Assembly: GCA_964557085.1 (NCBI GenBank)
Contig: CAZKYS010000021.1
Coordinates: forward strand, 1-26,452
Source of the DNA: Pseudaquidulcibacter sp964557085
GTDB lineage: Bacteria > Pseudomonadota > Alphaproteobacteria > Caulobacterales > Aquidulcibacteraceae
Direction: 5' to 3'
Length of the DNA stretch: 26,452 bases
A program made the translations under genes and the position numbers. Shown one piece after another: positions 7,652-15,463 of the stretch (position 1 is its first letter; every line of letters begins with the position of its first letter). Below the pieces are notes generated by a model, which saw only the letters and a list, made by a program, of their open reading frames with translations, ran no database searches and had not been told where the DNA came from.

Positions 7652-8692
7652 TTAACCGAAGGTGACGTAGATAAACGCAAATAGGAACAACCAAACCACG
7701 TCAACAAAGTGCCAATACCATGCCGCAGCTTCAAAGCCGAAGTGTTTTTGTGGTGTGAAATGACCTTTTAGAAGGCGAATTAAGCAAACCAAAAGGAAGA
7801 TTGTTCCAACCAAAACGTGTGCGCCATGGAAACCAGTTGCCATGAAGAATGCAGAACCATAAAGGCCGCCAGCACCACCACCAAAACCAAATAGTTTCTC
7901 ATGAAGGATTGAACCATATTCATGCACCTGAATAGATGTGAACAAAGCACCCAATGCAACAGTAATTGCCAAACCAATTGCGGTTGATTTGCGATTACCT
8001 TCTTGAAGCGCATGGTGTGCCCAAGTTACTGTTGTGCCTGAAAGCAAAAGAATAAGCGTGTTTAAAAGTGGCAATTCCCAAGGATTAACCGCTTCAACAC
8101 CTTCAGGTGGCCATTTCGCCCAAGCTTCGGCAACTTCTGGAACTGTTGAAGCAAGACGCTCATCATGCCAAATCGCGCCTTCAAAGAATATCCAAAACCA
8201 TGCCACAAAGAACATTACTTCTGAAAGGATGAATAAAATCATGCCATATCTAAGGCCGATTTGAACCACAGGTGTATGATCGCCCGCACGGCTTTCTTTT
8301 ACAACATCAGCCCACCAAGAGCCTGCGATTGTTGCAACTGATAAGAAGCCCAATAGCAAAACCCAAATTTTTGATTTGCCCATCAACCAATGCCATGAAA
8401 TGCCAGTTTGCAAATTGGCAATTGTTTTTGCTTGGTCTGCTGCTGCAGCTTTCAAAAAGTCAGGATTGGTTTTAAGTGCCGCAACCGCCGCCTCAGAGCC
8501 TTGCCCTAAAAGAACTTTTGCTTTGTCTGCGCCGCCAACATAAGCCTCAATCAATGATACTGGATCTGCGACAAGGCCTTTTGACATTACAACAAAGCCA
8601 ACCGCAAGTACAAATAATGAGATTGAAACCAATAATGGCCAAGGGCTTGGATTAACTAAGTGATAGTCATGCTTCACTGCTGCATGTGCCAT
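7652..8692 (-). CDS. ctaE: Cytochrome c oxidase subunit III with a long TM1-TM2 insertion
   Basis: Subunit III of the aa3-type oxidase. The N-terminus MAHAAVKHDYHLVNPSPWPL, the WWADVVKESRAGDHTPVVQIGLRYG segment (split here only for reference) and the C-terminal AAAWYWHFVDVVWLFLF are diagnostic, and SEVMFFVAWFW is present. The protein is 346 residues; usual bacterial members are about 260-295. The extra length is a block at about residues 38-107 between the first and second membrane helices. It is Ala/Lys-rich (for example AAVAALKTNPDFLKAAAADQ) and contains no obvious membrane helix. By standard subunit III topology this loop faces the periplasm. The block is in frame and there is no sign of a frameshift. 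The GGGGGA Shine-Dalgarno supports the ATG at 8692. It is the last gene of the oxidase operon. Confidence 0.96.
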   Translation of the reverse strand: MAHAAVKHDYHLVNPSPWPLLVSISLFVLAVGFVVMSKGLVADPVSLIEAYVGGADKAKVLLGQGSEAAVAALKTNPDFLKAAAADQAKTIANLQTGISWHWLMGKSKIWVLLLGFLSVATIAGSWWADVVKESRAGDHTPVVQIGLRYGMILFILSEVMFFVAWFWIFFEGAIWHDERLASTVPEVAEAWAKWPPEGVEAVNPWELPLLNTLILLLSGTTVTWAHHALQEGNRKSTAIGLAITVALGALFTSIQVHEYGSILHEKLFGFGGGAGGLYGSAFFMATGFHGAHVLVGTIFLLVCLIRLLKGHFTPQKHFGFEAAAWYWHFVDVVWLFLFAFIYVTFG

Positions 8693-8730
8693 ATTTTTCC
8701 CCCGATTCCTTTCTTTTCCCTAATGGGCTT

Positions 8731-9294
8731 TTACGATTTAGTTTTAGTTTTCACCTCAACGCTTGCATCCTTTTTAGGTTTTACAAGCATGAAAGTATAT
8801 GAAAGTGTTAAATCCTTGACGTCTTTGGTGGTTGCATCTTCTGCAATCCGTTTGTCGACAAAGAATAATACAGGCAATTCAAGGCTTTGCCCTGGTTGCA
8901 ATGTTTGGTTGGTAAAGCAAAAACATTCAAGTTTTTGAAAATAAATTGCGGCCTTATGTGGTGCTACATTATATTCGGCAATCGCCGTTACAGGCTTATC
9001 AGATGTGTTTTTAATTGTATAAAAGGCAAGAACATTTTGCCCAAGTTTAACGTCAAGATTATTTTGATTTGGTTTAAATTCCCATTTAACATCGGGCATT
9101 ACGTTTGAATCAAAACTTACATGAACAACTTTATCTGAATAGCCATCGGCATTTTTTTTGGCAATTGTGGTTGTGCCACCATAACCAGTTTTTTCGCAAA
9201 ATAATTTATAAAGCGGAACGCCCGCAAAGGCCGCGCCAAACATTAAAATAGGGGCAGCCGTAGCAATGATTGCGATTTTTGTATTTTTATTCAT
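8731..9294 (-). CDS. ctaG: Cytochrome c oxidase assembly protein CtaG (Cox11 family)
   Basis: CtaG/Cox11 is a membrane-anchored periplasmic copper chaperone that delivers copper to the CuB site of subunit I. The 187-residue protein has an N-terminal membrane helix (about 7-25) followed by GVPLYKLFCEKTGYGG with C33, and then the copper-binding CFC motif in QKLECFCFTNQTL (C124, C126). The immunoglobulin-like body ends with the LSYTFM segment typical of the family. The start codon overlaps the stop of the upstream 41-residue protein (TAATG), with a run of Gs as Shine-Dalgarno. ctaE follows after 38 bases. Confidence 0.96.
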   Translation of the reverse strand: MNKNTKIAIIATAAPILMFGAAFAGVPLYKLFCEKTGYGGTTTIAKKNADGYSDKVVHVSFDSNVMPDVKWEFKPNQNNLDVKLGQNVLAFYTIKNTSDKPVTAIAEYNVAPHKAAIYFQKLECFCFTNQTLQPGQSLELPVLFFVDKRIAEDATTKDVKDLTLSYTFMLVKPKKDASVEVKTKTKS

Positions 9295-9419
9295 TAATGC
9301 GCGCCCCCCATTCTTATTAGGGTTACGACAAAAACAATCACCACAAGTGCAATTAATGCATACATGATTGCATTATTGCGGCCTTTTTTTGCGATTTGAT
9401 TTTGTTCTTGTTGCGTCAT
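9294..9419 (-). CDS. Small CoxF-like oxidase assembly membrane protein
   Basis: A 41-residue frame, ATG at 9419 to TAA at 9294-9296, lies between ctaB and ctaG. It encodes a polar basic N-terminus (MTQQEQNQIAKKGRNN) and one membrane helix at about 18-36 (ALIALVVIVFVVTLI), ending MGGAH. Small one-helix proteins of this kind occupy the same slot in many alphaproteobacterial oxidase operons and are often named CoxF or left hypothetical. It is 11 bases from the ctaB stop and overlaps the ctaG start by one base, which argues that it is translated. The function is unknown; a role in oxidase assembly is inferred from position. Confidence 0.8.
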   Translation of the reverse strand: MTQQEQNQIAKKGRNNAIMYALIALVVIVFVVTLIRMGGAH

Positions 9420-9430
9420 TTTAAATCCAA

Positions 9431-10411
9431 TCAAAACCAAAGGCCAAAACCATGCTCAAGCAATAGAACAGCGAACAAGGCAGTTAAATAAATCAAAGAG
9501 AATGCGAATAAATCACGCGCCGGCTTATTAGCACTTGCACCATCTTTATAAAGTGAGCGCCCATCAACACGTGCGTCAATATCACCAGATGTTGAAATCA
9601 TGCAGCGATAAGCAAGCAATAGGAATAAAACACCCAATACAATGCTTGTGCCCATATATAATTTACCACCAAGGCCAGTGAATGAAGGGGCAATCGCAAT
9701 AGGAACTAAAAGCAAAGAATAAAGGAAAATCTGAATGCGCGTTGATTTTGCGCCCTTTGCAACCGGCATCATAGGAACACCAGCGCGCGCATAATCACCC
9801 GCTTTATAAAGTGCCAAAGCCCACGAATGCGGTGGTGTCCAAAGGAAAATAATTAATAGTGGTAAGAATGCGTTTAAATTAATTGGCCCGCCCGCAGCAA
9901 CCCAACCGATGAAAGGTGGTAATGCACCCGCAAGGCCGCCAATAACAATATTGTTTGGCGTATGACGCTTAAGCCACATTGAATAAACAACGGCATAAAA
10001 GAAAATTGTAAAAGCTAAAAGAAATGCGGCAAGGTAATTGGTTGTTAAAGCTAATAATAAAACTGAAACCACCGAACATATATTGCCCATCATTAGGGCT
10101 TCTTCTTTGTTTACAAGGCCAGCAGGGACTGGGCGCATACGTGTGCGTTTCATAAGGCCGTCAATATCGGCATCATACCACATATTATATGCACCACTTG
10201 CACCTGCGCCCAATGCAATGGCGAAAATCGCCAATGCAGTAACGATTGGGTTATGATTTGTTGGAACGCAAACATAACCAACCAATGCAGTGAATACGAC
10301 CAGTGACATAACGCGCGGCTTTAAAAGCGCGAAATAATCTTTCCAACCTGCGATGCGCGAATTTTTTTCGCCCATCATTTGGTTTGAATTGTCAAAGGTC
10401 GCTTCACTCAT
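9431..10411 (-). CDS. ctaB: Protoheme IX farnesyltransferase (heme O synthase)
   Basis: CtaB attaches a farnesyl group to heme b to make heme O, the precursor of the heme A used by this oxidase. The 326-residue product is a UbiA-superfamily membrane prenyltransferase. The first Asp-rich motif is N76-x3-D80-x3-D84 in NMWYDADID, followed by RTRMRPVPAG; the second conserved loop includes WTPPHSWALALYKAGDYARAGVPMMP. About eight to nine hydrophobic segments are visible. The ATG at 10411 has AGGTGA upstream that overlaps the ctaD stop, seven bases away, so translation is tightly linked. Heme A synthase (ctaA), the next enzyme in the pathway, is not in the window. Confidence 0.97.
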   Translation of the reverse strand: MSEATFDNSNQMMGEKNSRIAGWKDYFALLKPRVMSLVVFTALVGYVCVPTNHNPIVTALAIFAIALGAGASGAYNMWYDADIDGLMKRTRMRPVPAGLVNKEEALMMGNICSVVSVLLLALTTNYLAAFLLAFTIFFYAVVYSMWLKRHTPNNIVIGGLAGALPPFIGWVAAGGPINLNAFLPLLIIFLWTPPHSWALALYKAGDYARAGVPMMPVAKGAKSTRIQIFLYSLLLVPIAIAPSFTGLGGKLYMGTSIVLGVLFLLLAYRCMISTSGDIDARVDGRSLYKDGASANKPARDLFAFSLIYLTALFAVLLLEHGFGLWF

Positions 10412-10418
10412 AGGTCAC

Positions 10419-12095
10419 CTATTCAGCAGGAACAGCGTGTGGTTCGTGATGGTCATGACCATGGTCAACCAACACAGGCGGTTCAGAGAATTGGTGGAAT
10501 GGCGGTGGTGAAGACAATGTCCATTCCAATGTATCCGCGCCATCACCCCAAGGGTTAGCACCCGCTTTACGTTTCACCAAGAAACATTCAGCAAGCATGA
10601 TAAGGAATACAACAACACCAACCACAGTTACCATATAACCATATGTTGAAATTTTGTGCCAATATTCAAACTGATCGGCATAATCAACATAACGACGTGG
10701 CATACCTTGAAGGCCAAGGAAATGCTGCGGGAAGAAGATTAGATTCACACCAACAAAAGTGATGAAGAAATGCAATCCACCCAAGAAGCCATTATATTTA
10801 TAGCCAGACATTTTCGGTAACCAATAATAAAAGCCCGCAAAAATGGTGAATACCGCGCCAAGTGACATTGTGTAGTGGAAGTGCGCAACCACATAATATG
10901 TATCATGCATTGCAGTATCAACACCCGCATTTGCAAGAACCACACCAGTTACACCACCAACAGTGAACACGAAAATAAAGCCAATCGCCCACATCATCGG
11001 AACAGTAAAGCGGATTGAACCACCCCACATTGTCGCAATCCAAGAGAAGATTTTAATACCAGTCGGAACCGCAATAATCATAGTTGCAGCAACGAAATAG
11101 GCTTTAAGGTTCACGTTCATGCCAACTGTATACATGTGGTGCGCCCACACGATGAAGCCAACAAAACCGATTGCAACCATTGCCAAAACCATTGGTGTGT
11201 AACCAAAAACTGGTTTGCGACTGAAAGTTGAAACGATGTGTGAAATGATACCAAAACCTGGCAAGATAAGAATGTAAACTTCAGGGTGTCCAAAGAACCA
11301 GAATAAATGCTGGAACATGATTGGGTCGCCGCCTTGTGCAGGGTCAAAGAAACCAGTGCCGAAGTTACGATCTGTCAAAAGCATGGTAAGTGCGCCTGCC
11401 AAAACTGGCAAAGACAATACCAAAAGCCAAACAGTCACAAAAACTGACCATACAAACAATGGCATTTTGAACATTGTCATGCCAGGGGCGCGCATATTCA
11501 AAATTGTTGTGATGAAGTTAATCGAACCAAGAATTGATGAAATGCCTGCAATATGAAGTGATAGGATCAATAAATCCATAGATGGGCCGGCATGACCAGA
11601 AGTTGACAATGGTGGATATAAAACCCAGCCGCCGCCAAAGCCATTGCCAGGGCCGCCATCCACAAAGGTGGAGAGCACCGCCAATCCCAAAGAAGCAGGC
11701 ATCAACCAGAATGAAATATTATTCATACGTGGGAAGGCCATATCAGGTGCGCCAATCAAAATCGGCACAAACCAATTACCAAAACCACCAATCAAAGCGG
11801 GCATAACCATGAAGAAAATCATGATAAGGCCGTGAAGCGTCATAACTACAAGGTAATTATGTTCATTACCCCACATTCCGCCATTGAAAACTTGAATACC
11901 AGGTTCCATTAATTCCCAACGCATAAGACCGCTCATTCCGCCGCCAATAAGGCCCGCGATAATTGCGAAAATCAAATACATTGTACCAATGTCTTTGTGG
12001 TTAGTTGAATTTAGCCAACGCCAAGGATTAAAAATTGATGGTCTGTCTGAAACATCAAAAGCGTTTATATCTGTATTATGTGTATCGTGCGCCAT
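10419..12095 (-). CDS. ctaD: Cytochrome c oxidase subunit I (aa3 type, A1 family)
   Basis: Catalytic subunit of the proton-pumping terminal oxidase, 558 residues. Heme a ligands are H88 (TLHGLIM) and H407. The heme a3 ligand is H405 in VVAHFHYTM. CuB ligands are H270, H319 and H320. GHPEVY gives the H270-Y274 cross-link pair and the E272 of the D-channel. D118 and N125 (APDMAFPRMNN) mark the D-channel entrance, and K348 (PTGIKIF) the K-channel. All are six residues earlier than in the Paracoccus enzyme. This places it in the A1 family. The tail is His-rich (VDHGHDHHEPHAVPAE). The frame is open to 12170 inside ctaC, but ATG 12095 has GAGGTAACT directly upstream and a normal MAHDTH start. It lies 10 bases after ctaC. 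Confidence 0.98.
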   Translation of the reverse strand: MAHDTHNTDINAFDVSDRPSIFNPWRWLNSTNHKDIGTMYLIFAIIAGLIGGGMSGLMRWELMEPGIQVFNGGMWGNEHNYLVVMTLHGLIMIFFMVMPALIGGFGNWFVPILIGAPDMAFPRMNNISFWLMPASLGLAVLSTFVDGGPGNGFGGGWVLYPPLSTSGHAGPSMDLLILSLHIAGISSILGSINFITTILNMRAPGMTMFKMPLFVWSVFVTVWLLVLSLPVLAGALTMLLTDRNFGTGFFDPAQGGDPIMFQHLFWFFGHPEVYILILPGFGIISHIVSTFSRKPVFGYTPMVLAMVAIGFVGFIVWAHHMYTVGMNVNLKAYFVAATMIIAVPTGIKIFSWIATMWGGSIRFTVPMMWAIGFIFVFTVGGVTGVVLANAGVDTAMHDTYYVVAHFHYTMSLGAVFTIFAGFYYWLPKMSGYKYNGFLGGLHFFITFVGVNLIFFPQHFLGLQGMPRRYVDYADQFEYWHKISTYGYMVTVVGVVVFLIMLAECFLVKRKAGANPWGDGADTLEWTLSSPPPFHQFSEPPVLVDHGHDHHEPHAVPAE

Positions 12096-12105
12096 AGTTA
12101 CCTCA

Positions 12106-12918
12106 CTATTTCGCGGCAAATTTAATTGTATCGGTAGAAGCGGATTTTTGCGAAGCAATCCAAGCGTCAAACTCAGCTTGTGAAACTACTTTCACTTCGA
12201 TTGGCATGCCATAATGTTTGATACCGCAAACTTCAGAACATTGACCATAATAAGTGCCAGTTTTTTCAACTTGGAACCATTCTTGGTTAAGTTTTCCAGG
12301 AACCGCATCGATTTTCACGCCAAATTCAGGAATAGTCCATGAATGGATAACATCCGCAGCCGTTGTTTGAAAACGAACAACTTTACCAACAGGAACCAAA
12401 ATCGCATTATCAGTACCAAGGCGGAAAGGTTTGCCCGCTTTTTGTGCTTCTTCGCGGGTTTCAAGCATGTTTGCTGTAACGCTTACACCTTCAAAATCAG
12501 GATATTCATATTCCCAATACCATTGGTGGCCGGTCGCCTTGATAGTTAAATCATATTTTGAAGGAACAACATCTTCTTTATACAAAAGCGGGAAAGAGAA
12601 AATTGCAATAAAAAGCAAAATCAAAACCGGAACCGCAGTCCAGATAATTTCAATTGTTGTATTATGCGTAAATGTTGCAGGTTTAGGATTTGATTTCGCA
12701 TTATAGCGAACGATAATCCAAACCAATAGGCCCAATACAAAAAGTGAAATAACAACAATAATTGGCATCAATATTTTATCATGGAAATTGACAATATCAT
12801 GCATTATCGGTGTTACAGGCTCTTGGAAGCCCAAACCCTGTGCCATAGCGTTTGAAGCACCCAAAATAGATGCCAAAGCGCTAAAGCAGATAAACTTATC
12901 AGCCTTTGAAAAATTCAT
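12106..12918 (-). CDS. ctaC: Cytochrome c oxidase subunit II (CuA)
   Basis: Subunit II accepts electrons from cytochrome c at the binuclear CuA centre in the periplasm. The 270-residue product has a signal peptide (to about 26, AMA|Q), two membrane helices (about 49-70 and 92-112) and a cupredoxin domain. CuA ligands are H192 (VIHSW), C227, E229 and C231 (GQCSEVCG), H235 and M238. The aromatic patch for electron entry is GHQWYWEYEYP at 130-140. There is no fused cytochrome c domain. The AGGGGGA Shine-Dalgarno supports the ATG at 12918. It is the first gene of the oxidase operon and is divergent from tldD. Confidence 0.98.
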   Translation of the reverse strand: MNFSKADKFICFSALASILGASNAMAQGLGFQEPVTPIMHDIVNFHDKILMPIIVVISLFVLGLLVWIIVRYNAKSNPKPATFTHNTTIEIIWTAVPVLILLFIAIFSFPLLYKEDVVPSKYDLTIKATGHQWYWEYEYPDFEGVSVTANMLETREEAQKAGKPFRLGTDNAILVPVGKVVRFQTTAADVIHSWTIPEFGVKIDAVPGKLNQEWFQVEKTGTYYGQCSEVCGIKHYGMPIEVKVVSQAEFDAWIASQKSASTDTIKFAAK

Positions 12919-12985
12919 ATTTTCCCCCTGACGACGCCTATAACCCCCAAATGTTGCAATATGCGCCTGTGACTTTTAGTGTGTT

Positions 12986-13018
12986 GTGACAGCTTGTCGC
13001 TGTGTGACAATCTGTCAC
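12986..13018. promoter_or_regulatory. Tandem dyad elements in the ctaC-tldD control region
   Basis: Two similar 15-base dyads sit three bases apart: GTGACA-gct-TGTCGC (12986-13000) and GTGACA-atc-TGTCAC (13004-13018). The second is a perfect inverted repeat with a three-base spacer; the first has one mismatch in its outer arm. Another GTGAC half-site occurs at 12969-12973. They lie about 70-100 bases upstream of ctaC and 130-160 upstream of tldD. This is the layout of a dimer-binding operator; the regulator is unknown. Confidence 0.5.
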
Positions 13019-13098
13019 TCGACCAAAGTAATATATGTTTATTACGAAATACGAAAGTGGGTTGCTGCACTAAAAGTGTGGTTTTTGCTTTTATTTTT

Positions 13099-13126
13099 TT
13101 GGAAAATGCGCGAAAAATCCTATATA
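13099..13126 (+). promoter_or_regulatory. Probable tldD promoter
   Basis: TTGGAA at 13099-13104 and TATATA at 13121-13126 are separated by 16 bases and lie 22 bases before the tldD ATG. The match to a sigma-70-type promoter is fair; the AT-rich context lowers its weight. Confidence 0.4.
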
Positions 13127-13147
13127 TAATTAATTTTGGATGTTTGA

Positions 13148-14578
13148 ATGACTAATTCTTCTGGTTTTGACCAAGTTTCGCTATTGGACCGTGCCCTTGA
13201 AAATGGCCCTAATGAGAGTTTGAAAGCTGCCCTTGAGGGTGCTGATGATGGCGAAATATATCTTGAAACCGCCCGCCATGAAGGCTTTGTGTTTGATGAC
13301 GGTCGTTTAAAATCAGCATCTTACGATTCGCATGAAGGTTTTGGCCTTAGAATTGTTGCAGGTGAGGCAATCGGATATTCGCATTCAAATGAAATCTCAC
13401 GCGATTCTTTTTTACGCGCATCGGATGCCGCAAGCCTTGCCAAGCGTGGATATTCGGGAAATGCCGCAATTGCACCCCAAAGAACCAATCAAAAACTATA
13501 TGAAGATGTAAATCCACTTGATACGCCAAGCTTTGAAACCAAGGTGAAAACTTTGGGTGATGTCGATGCCTATATTCGTGTCAAAGATCCGCGCGTAGTT
13601 CAGGTTTCAGTTTCATTCGCGGCGGCAAAGAAAGATGTTGTAATTATACGTGGTGATGGTGAAATATTTTCAGATCATCGCCCATTGGTTCGGGTGAATG
13701 TTGCGGTAACTGCCGAAAAAGATGGCAAACGTGAAACAGGTTCATGCGGCGGCGGCGGTCGCACTTTATATGGTCATTGGCTTGAAATGGATAAATTACA
13801 AAACCTTGCCGATGAAGCATTACGCATTGCCCTTGTAAATCTTGATGCAAAACCAGCACCAGCAGGTGAAATGGATGTAGTCTTGGGTTCAGGCTGGTCA
13901 GGCGTTTTATTGCATGAAGCCGTGGGTCATGGCCTTGAGGGGGATTTTAACCGCAAAGGAACAAGCGCATTTTCGGGGCGTATCGGTCAACAAGTTGCGG
14001 CAAAAGGCGTTACAGTTGTTGATGATGGCGCAATCGAAAATCGCCGTGGCAGTTTAAATTTTGACGATGAGGGCACACCAACCGAACGCACTGTTTTAAT
14101 CGAAGATGGCATTTTGGTCGGCTATATGCAGGACAGGCAAAATGCGCGCCTTATGGGGACAAAATCAACAGGTAATGGGCGCCGTGAATCTTTCAATCAT
14201 TCCCCACAAGTTCGCATGACCAATACTTTCATGGAAAATGGCAACACAGATCCTGATGAAATTATCGCATCAATCAAGCGTGGTGTTTTTTGTGCGCAAT
14301 TGGGCGGTGGGAATGTTGATATTACTTCTGGCAAATTCGTTTTCCAAACTTCTGAGGCCTATTTTGTCGAAAATGGCAAAATCCAATATCCAATAAAAGG
14401 CGCAACCCTAATCGGCGACGGCCCAAGCGCCCTTACCAAAGTCACAATGATTGGCAATGACTTCAAACTAGACGAAGGCGTCGGCACCTGCGGCAAAGGC
14501 GGACAAAGCGTTCCAGTGGGGATTGGGCAGCCGACGTTGAAGATTGATGGGCTTACTGTGGGTGGGACGGAGATTTAA
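13148..14578 (+). CDS. tldD: Metalloprotease TldD
   Basis: TldD pairs with TldE (PmbA) to form a zinc protease that trims unfolded peptides; in some bacteria it matures microcins or removes antitoxins. The 476-residue product has the HExxxH motif as H256-E257-AVG-H261 in LLHEAVGHGLEGD, the usual position. GTMVPTERTV-type and CGKGGQSVPVGIGQPTLKI C-terminal signatures fit the family. It is cytoplasmic with no signal peptide. The ATG at 13148 has a weak GGATG upstream. tldE is not in the window, which is normal because the two are usually unlinked. tldD divergent from ctaC is a common alphaproteobacterial arrangement. Confidence 0.96.
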   Translation: MTNSSGFDQVSLLDRALENGPNESLKAALEGADDGEIYLETARHEGFVFDDGRLKSASYDSHEGFGLRIVAGEAIGYSHSNEISRDSFLRASDAASLAKRGYSGNAAIAPQRTNQKLYEDVNPLDTPSFETKVKTLGDVDAYIRVKDPRVVQVSVSFAAAKKDVVIIRGDGEIFSDHRPLVRVNVAVTAEKDGKRETGSCGGGGRTLYGHWLEMDKLQNLADEALRIALVNLDAKPAPAGEMDVVLGSGWSGVLLHEAVGHGLEGDFNRKGTSAFSGRIGQQVAAKGVTVVDDGAIENRRGSLNFDDEGTPTERTVLIEDGILVGYMQDRQNARLMGTKSTGNGRRESFNHSPQVRMTNTFMENGNTDPDEIIASIKRGVFCAQLGGGNVDITSGKFVFQTSEAYFVENGKIQYPIKGATLIGDGPSALTKVTMIGNDFKLDEGVGTCGKGGQSVPVGIGQPTLKIDGLTVGGTEI

Positions 14579-14581
14579 ACA

Positions 14582-14602
14582 CTCCCCCGTTTCACAGGGG
14601 AG
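14582..14602 (+). terminator. GC-rich hairpin after tldD, no clear U tract
   Basis: CTCCCC (14582-14587) and GGGGAG (14597-14602) pair across a nine-base loop, four bases after the tldD stop. It is followed by CATTAAGG rather than a T run, so it is a stem-loop in the right place but not a classical intrinsic terminator. Confidence 0.4.
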
Positions 14603-14641
14603 CATTAAGGTTGAATAAAATTTGCTATTTTTTTGAACATG

Positions 14642-14655
14642 TTTGTATATACAAA
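14642..14655. promoter_or_regulatory. Perfect palindrome upstream of the dipeptidase gene (GntR/HutC-like operator)
   Basis: TTTGTATATACAAA is a perfect 14-base palindrome 20 bases before the ATG of the following gene. The core TGTATATACA resembles operators of the HutC subfamily of GntR repressors. A possible -35 (TTGCTA, 14622-14627) is 18 bases before TATATA (14646-14651), so the palindrome would cover the -10 box, a classic repressor position. Confidence 0.4.
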
Positions 14656-14675
14656 TGTCAATAAAAAGGTGCCAA

Positions 14676-15386
14676 ATGAAGAGATTGCTATTTTTACTAT
14701 TGTTTGCGCCGCAGATTTGCCAAACCCAAGAAGCCATGCCATCCGACTTCGTGCGGCTTTCGGACGTGACCACTTCAATTGTTCAAGATATGCGTTATGC
14801 AACGTCAAATAATTTTACGGGCAAAACGCTTGCGGGTTATAAAAAGGGTGAATGTATTTTAAATTATGATACCGCAATCGCCCTTAAGAATGTTCAACAG
14901 GATTTGGCGGCGGATAATCAGACTTTGGTGGTTTTTGATTGTTATCGCCCGCGTAAAGCAGTTCTGAATATGGTTGATTGGGTAAATTCGGGTGATGGTT
15001 TTAATAAAAAATATTTCCCCGCAACCCATCAATCAAAACTTATTCAAGATGGCTATATTTCCGATAAATCAAATCATTCGCGCGGCTATACAATTGATTT
15101 GGCGATTGCGCCAATTCGCAAGCCTTGGATAAAATGGTGGCGCCCGAATGTTTGTGGCAATCGGCGCGATCCACAAAGCCTTAATTTTGGAACGCCTTTT
15201 GATTGCTTTGATAAAAAGACTGCCACAGATGATAAATCAATAAGCAAAAGCGCCCAAAAGAATCGCCAAAAATTAAAAGCCTTGATGGAAAAACATGGCT
15301 TTAGGAATTATAGCGACGAATGGTGGCATTATACCCTTCGGTTACAGCCGCAAGATGCGCCATTTTATGATTTTGACGTCCAATAA
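14676..15386 (+). CDS. Secreted D-alanyl-D-alanine dipeptidase (M15D, VanX/DdpX-like)
   Basis: Zinc D,D-dipeptidase that hydrolyses D-Ala-D-Ala. The 236-residue product carries the zinc ligands H134 and D141 in SNHSRGYTID and H218 in EWWHYTL, with catalytic base E215 and transition-state arginine R91 in DCYRPRKA. The spacings match VanX (H-x6-D and E-x2-H). Unlike VanX it has an N-terminal signal peptide (MKRLLFLLLFAPQICQTQ), so it probably acts in the periplasm on wall fragments or D-Ala-D-Ala turnover, as proposed for DdpX. The frame is open from 14643, but ATG 14676 has AAGGTG at the right distance and gives a clean signal peptide. There are no vanH/vanA or dpp transporter genes nearby, so vancomycin resistance is not implied. 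Confidence 0.92.
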   Translation: MKRLLFLLLFAPQICQTQEAMPSDFVRLSDVTTSIVQDMRYATSNNFTGKTLAGYKKGECILNYDTAIALKNVQQDLAADNQTLVVFDCYRPRKAVLNMVDWVNSGDGFNKKYFPATHQSKLIQDGYISDKSNHSRGYTIDLAIAPIRKPWIKWWRPNVCGNRRDPQSLNFGTPFDCFDKKTATDDKSISKSAQKNRQKLKALMEKHGFRNYSDEWWHYTLRLQPQDAPFYDFDVQ

Positions 15387-15408
15387 TGTAAACAAAACCC
15401 CAATTTAT

Positions 15409-15437
15409 TTGCAAAACTGACATACAATCACTATATG
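15409..15437 (+). promoter_or_regulatory. Promoter of the small acidic-loop protein gene
   Basis: TTGCAA (15409-15414) and TATATG (15432-15437) are separated by exactly 17 bases, 26 bases upstream of the start codon. With the AGGAGG ribosome binding site and the downstream terminator it defines a one-gene transcription unit. Confidence 0.45.
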
Positions 15438-15463
15438 TATTGAGCATAAAATAGGAGGCCAAA

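Noticed and set aside
13121..13147. TAATTAATTTTG shared by the leaders of tldD and the secreted protein at 19916
   Set aside because: A 12-base A/T-only match in an AT-rich genome is expected by chance; flanks differ.
14676..15386. Vancomycin resistance gene vanX
   Set aside because: The protein has a signal peptide and no vanH, vanA or vanRS neighbours; a Gram-negative envelope does not need it. It is a periplasmic dipeptidase.
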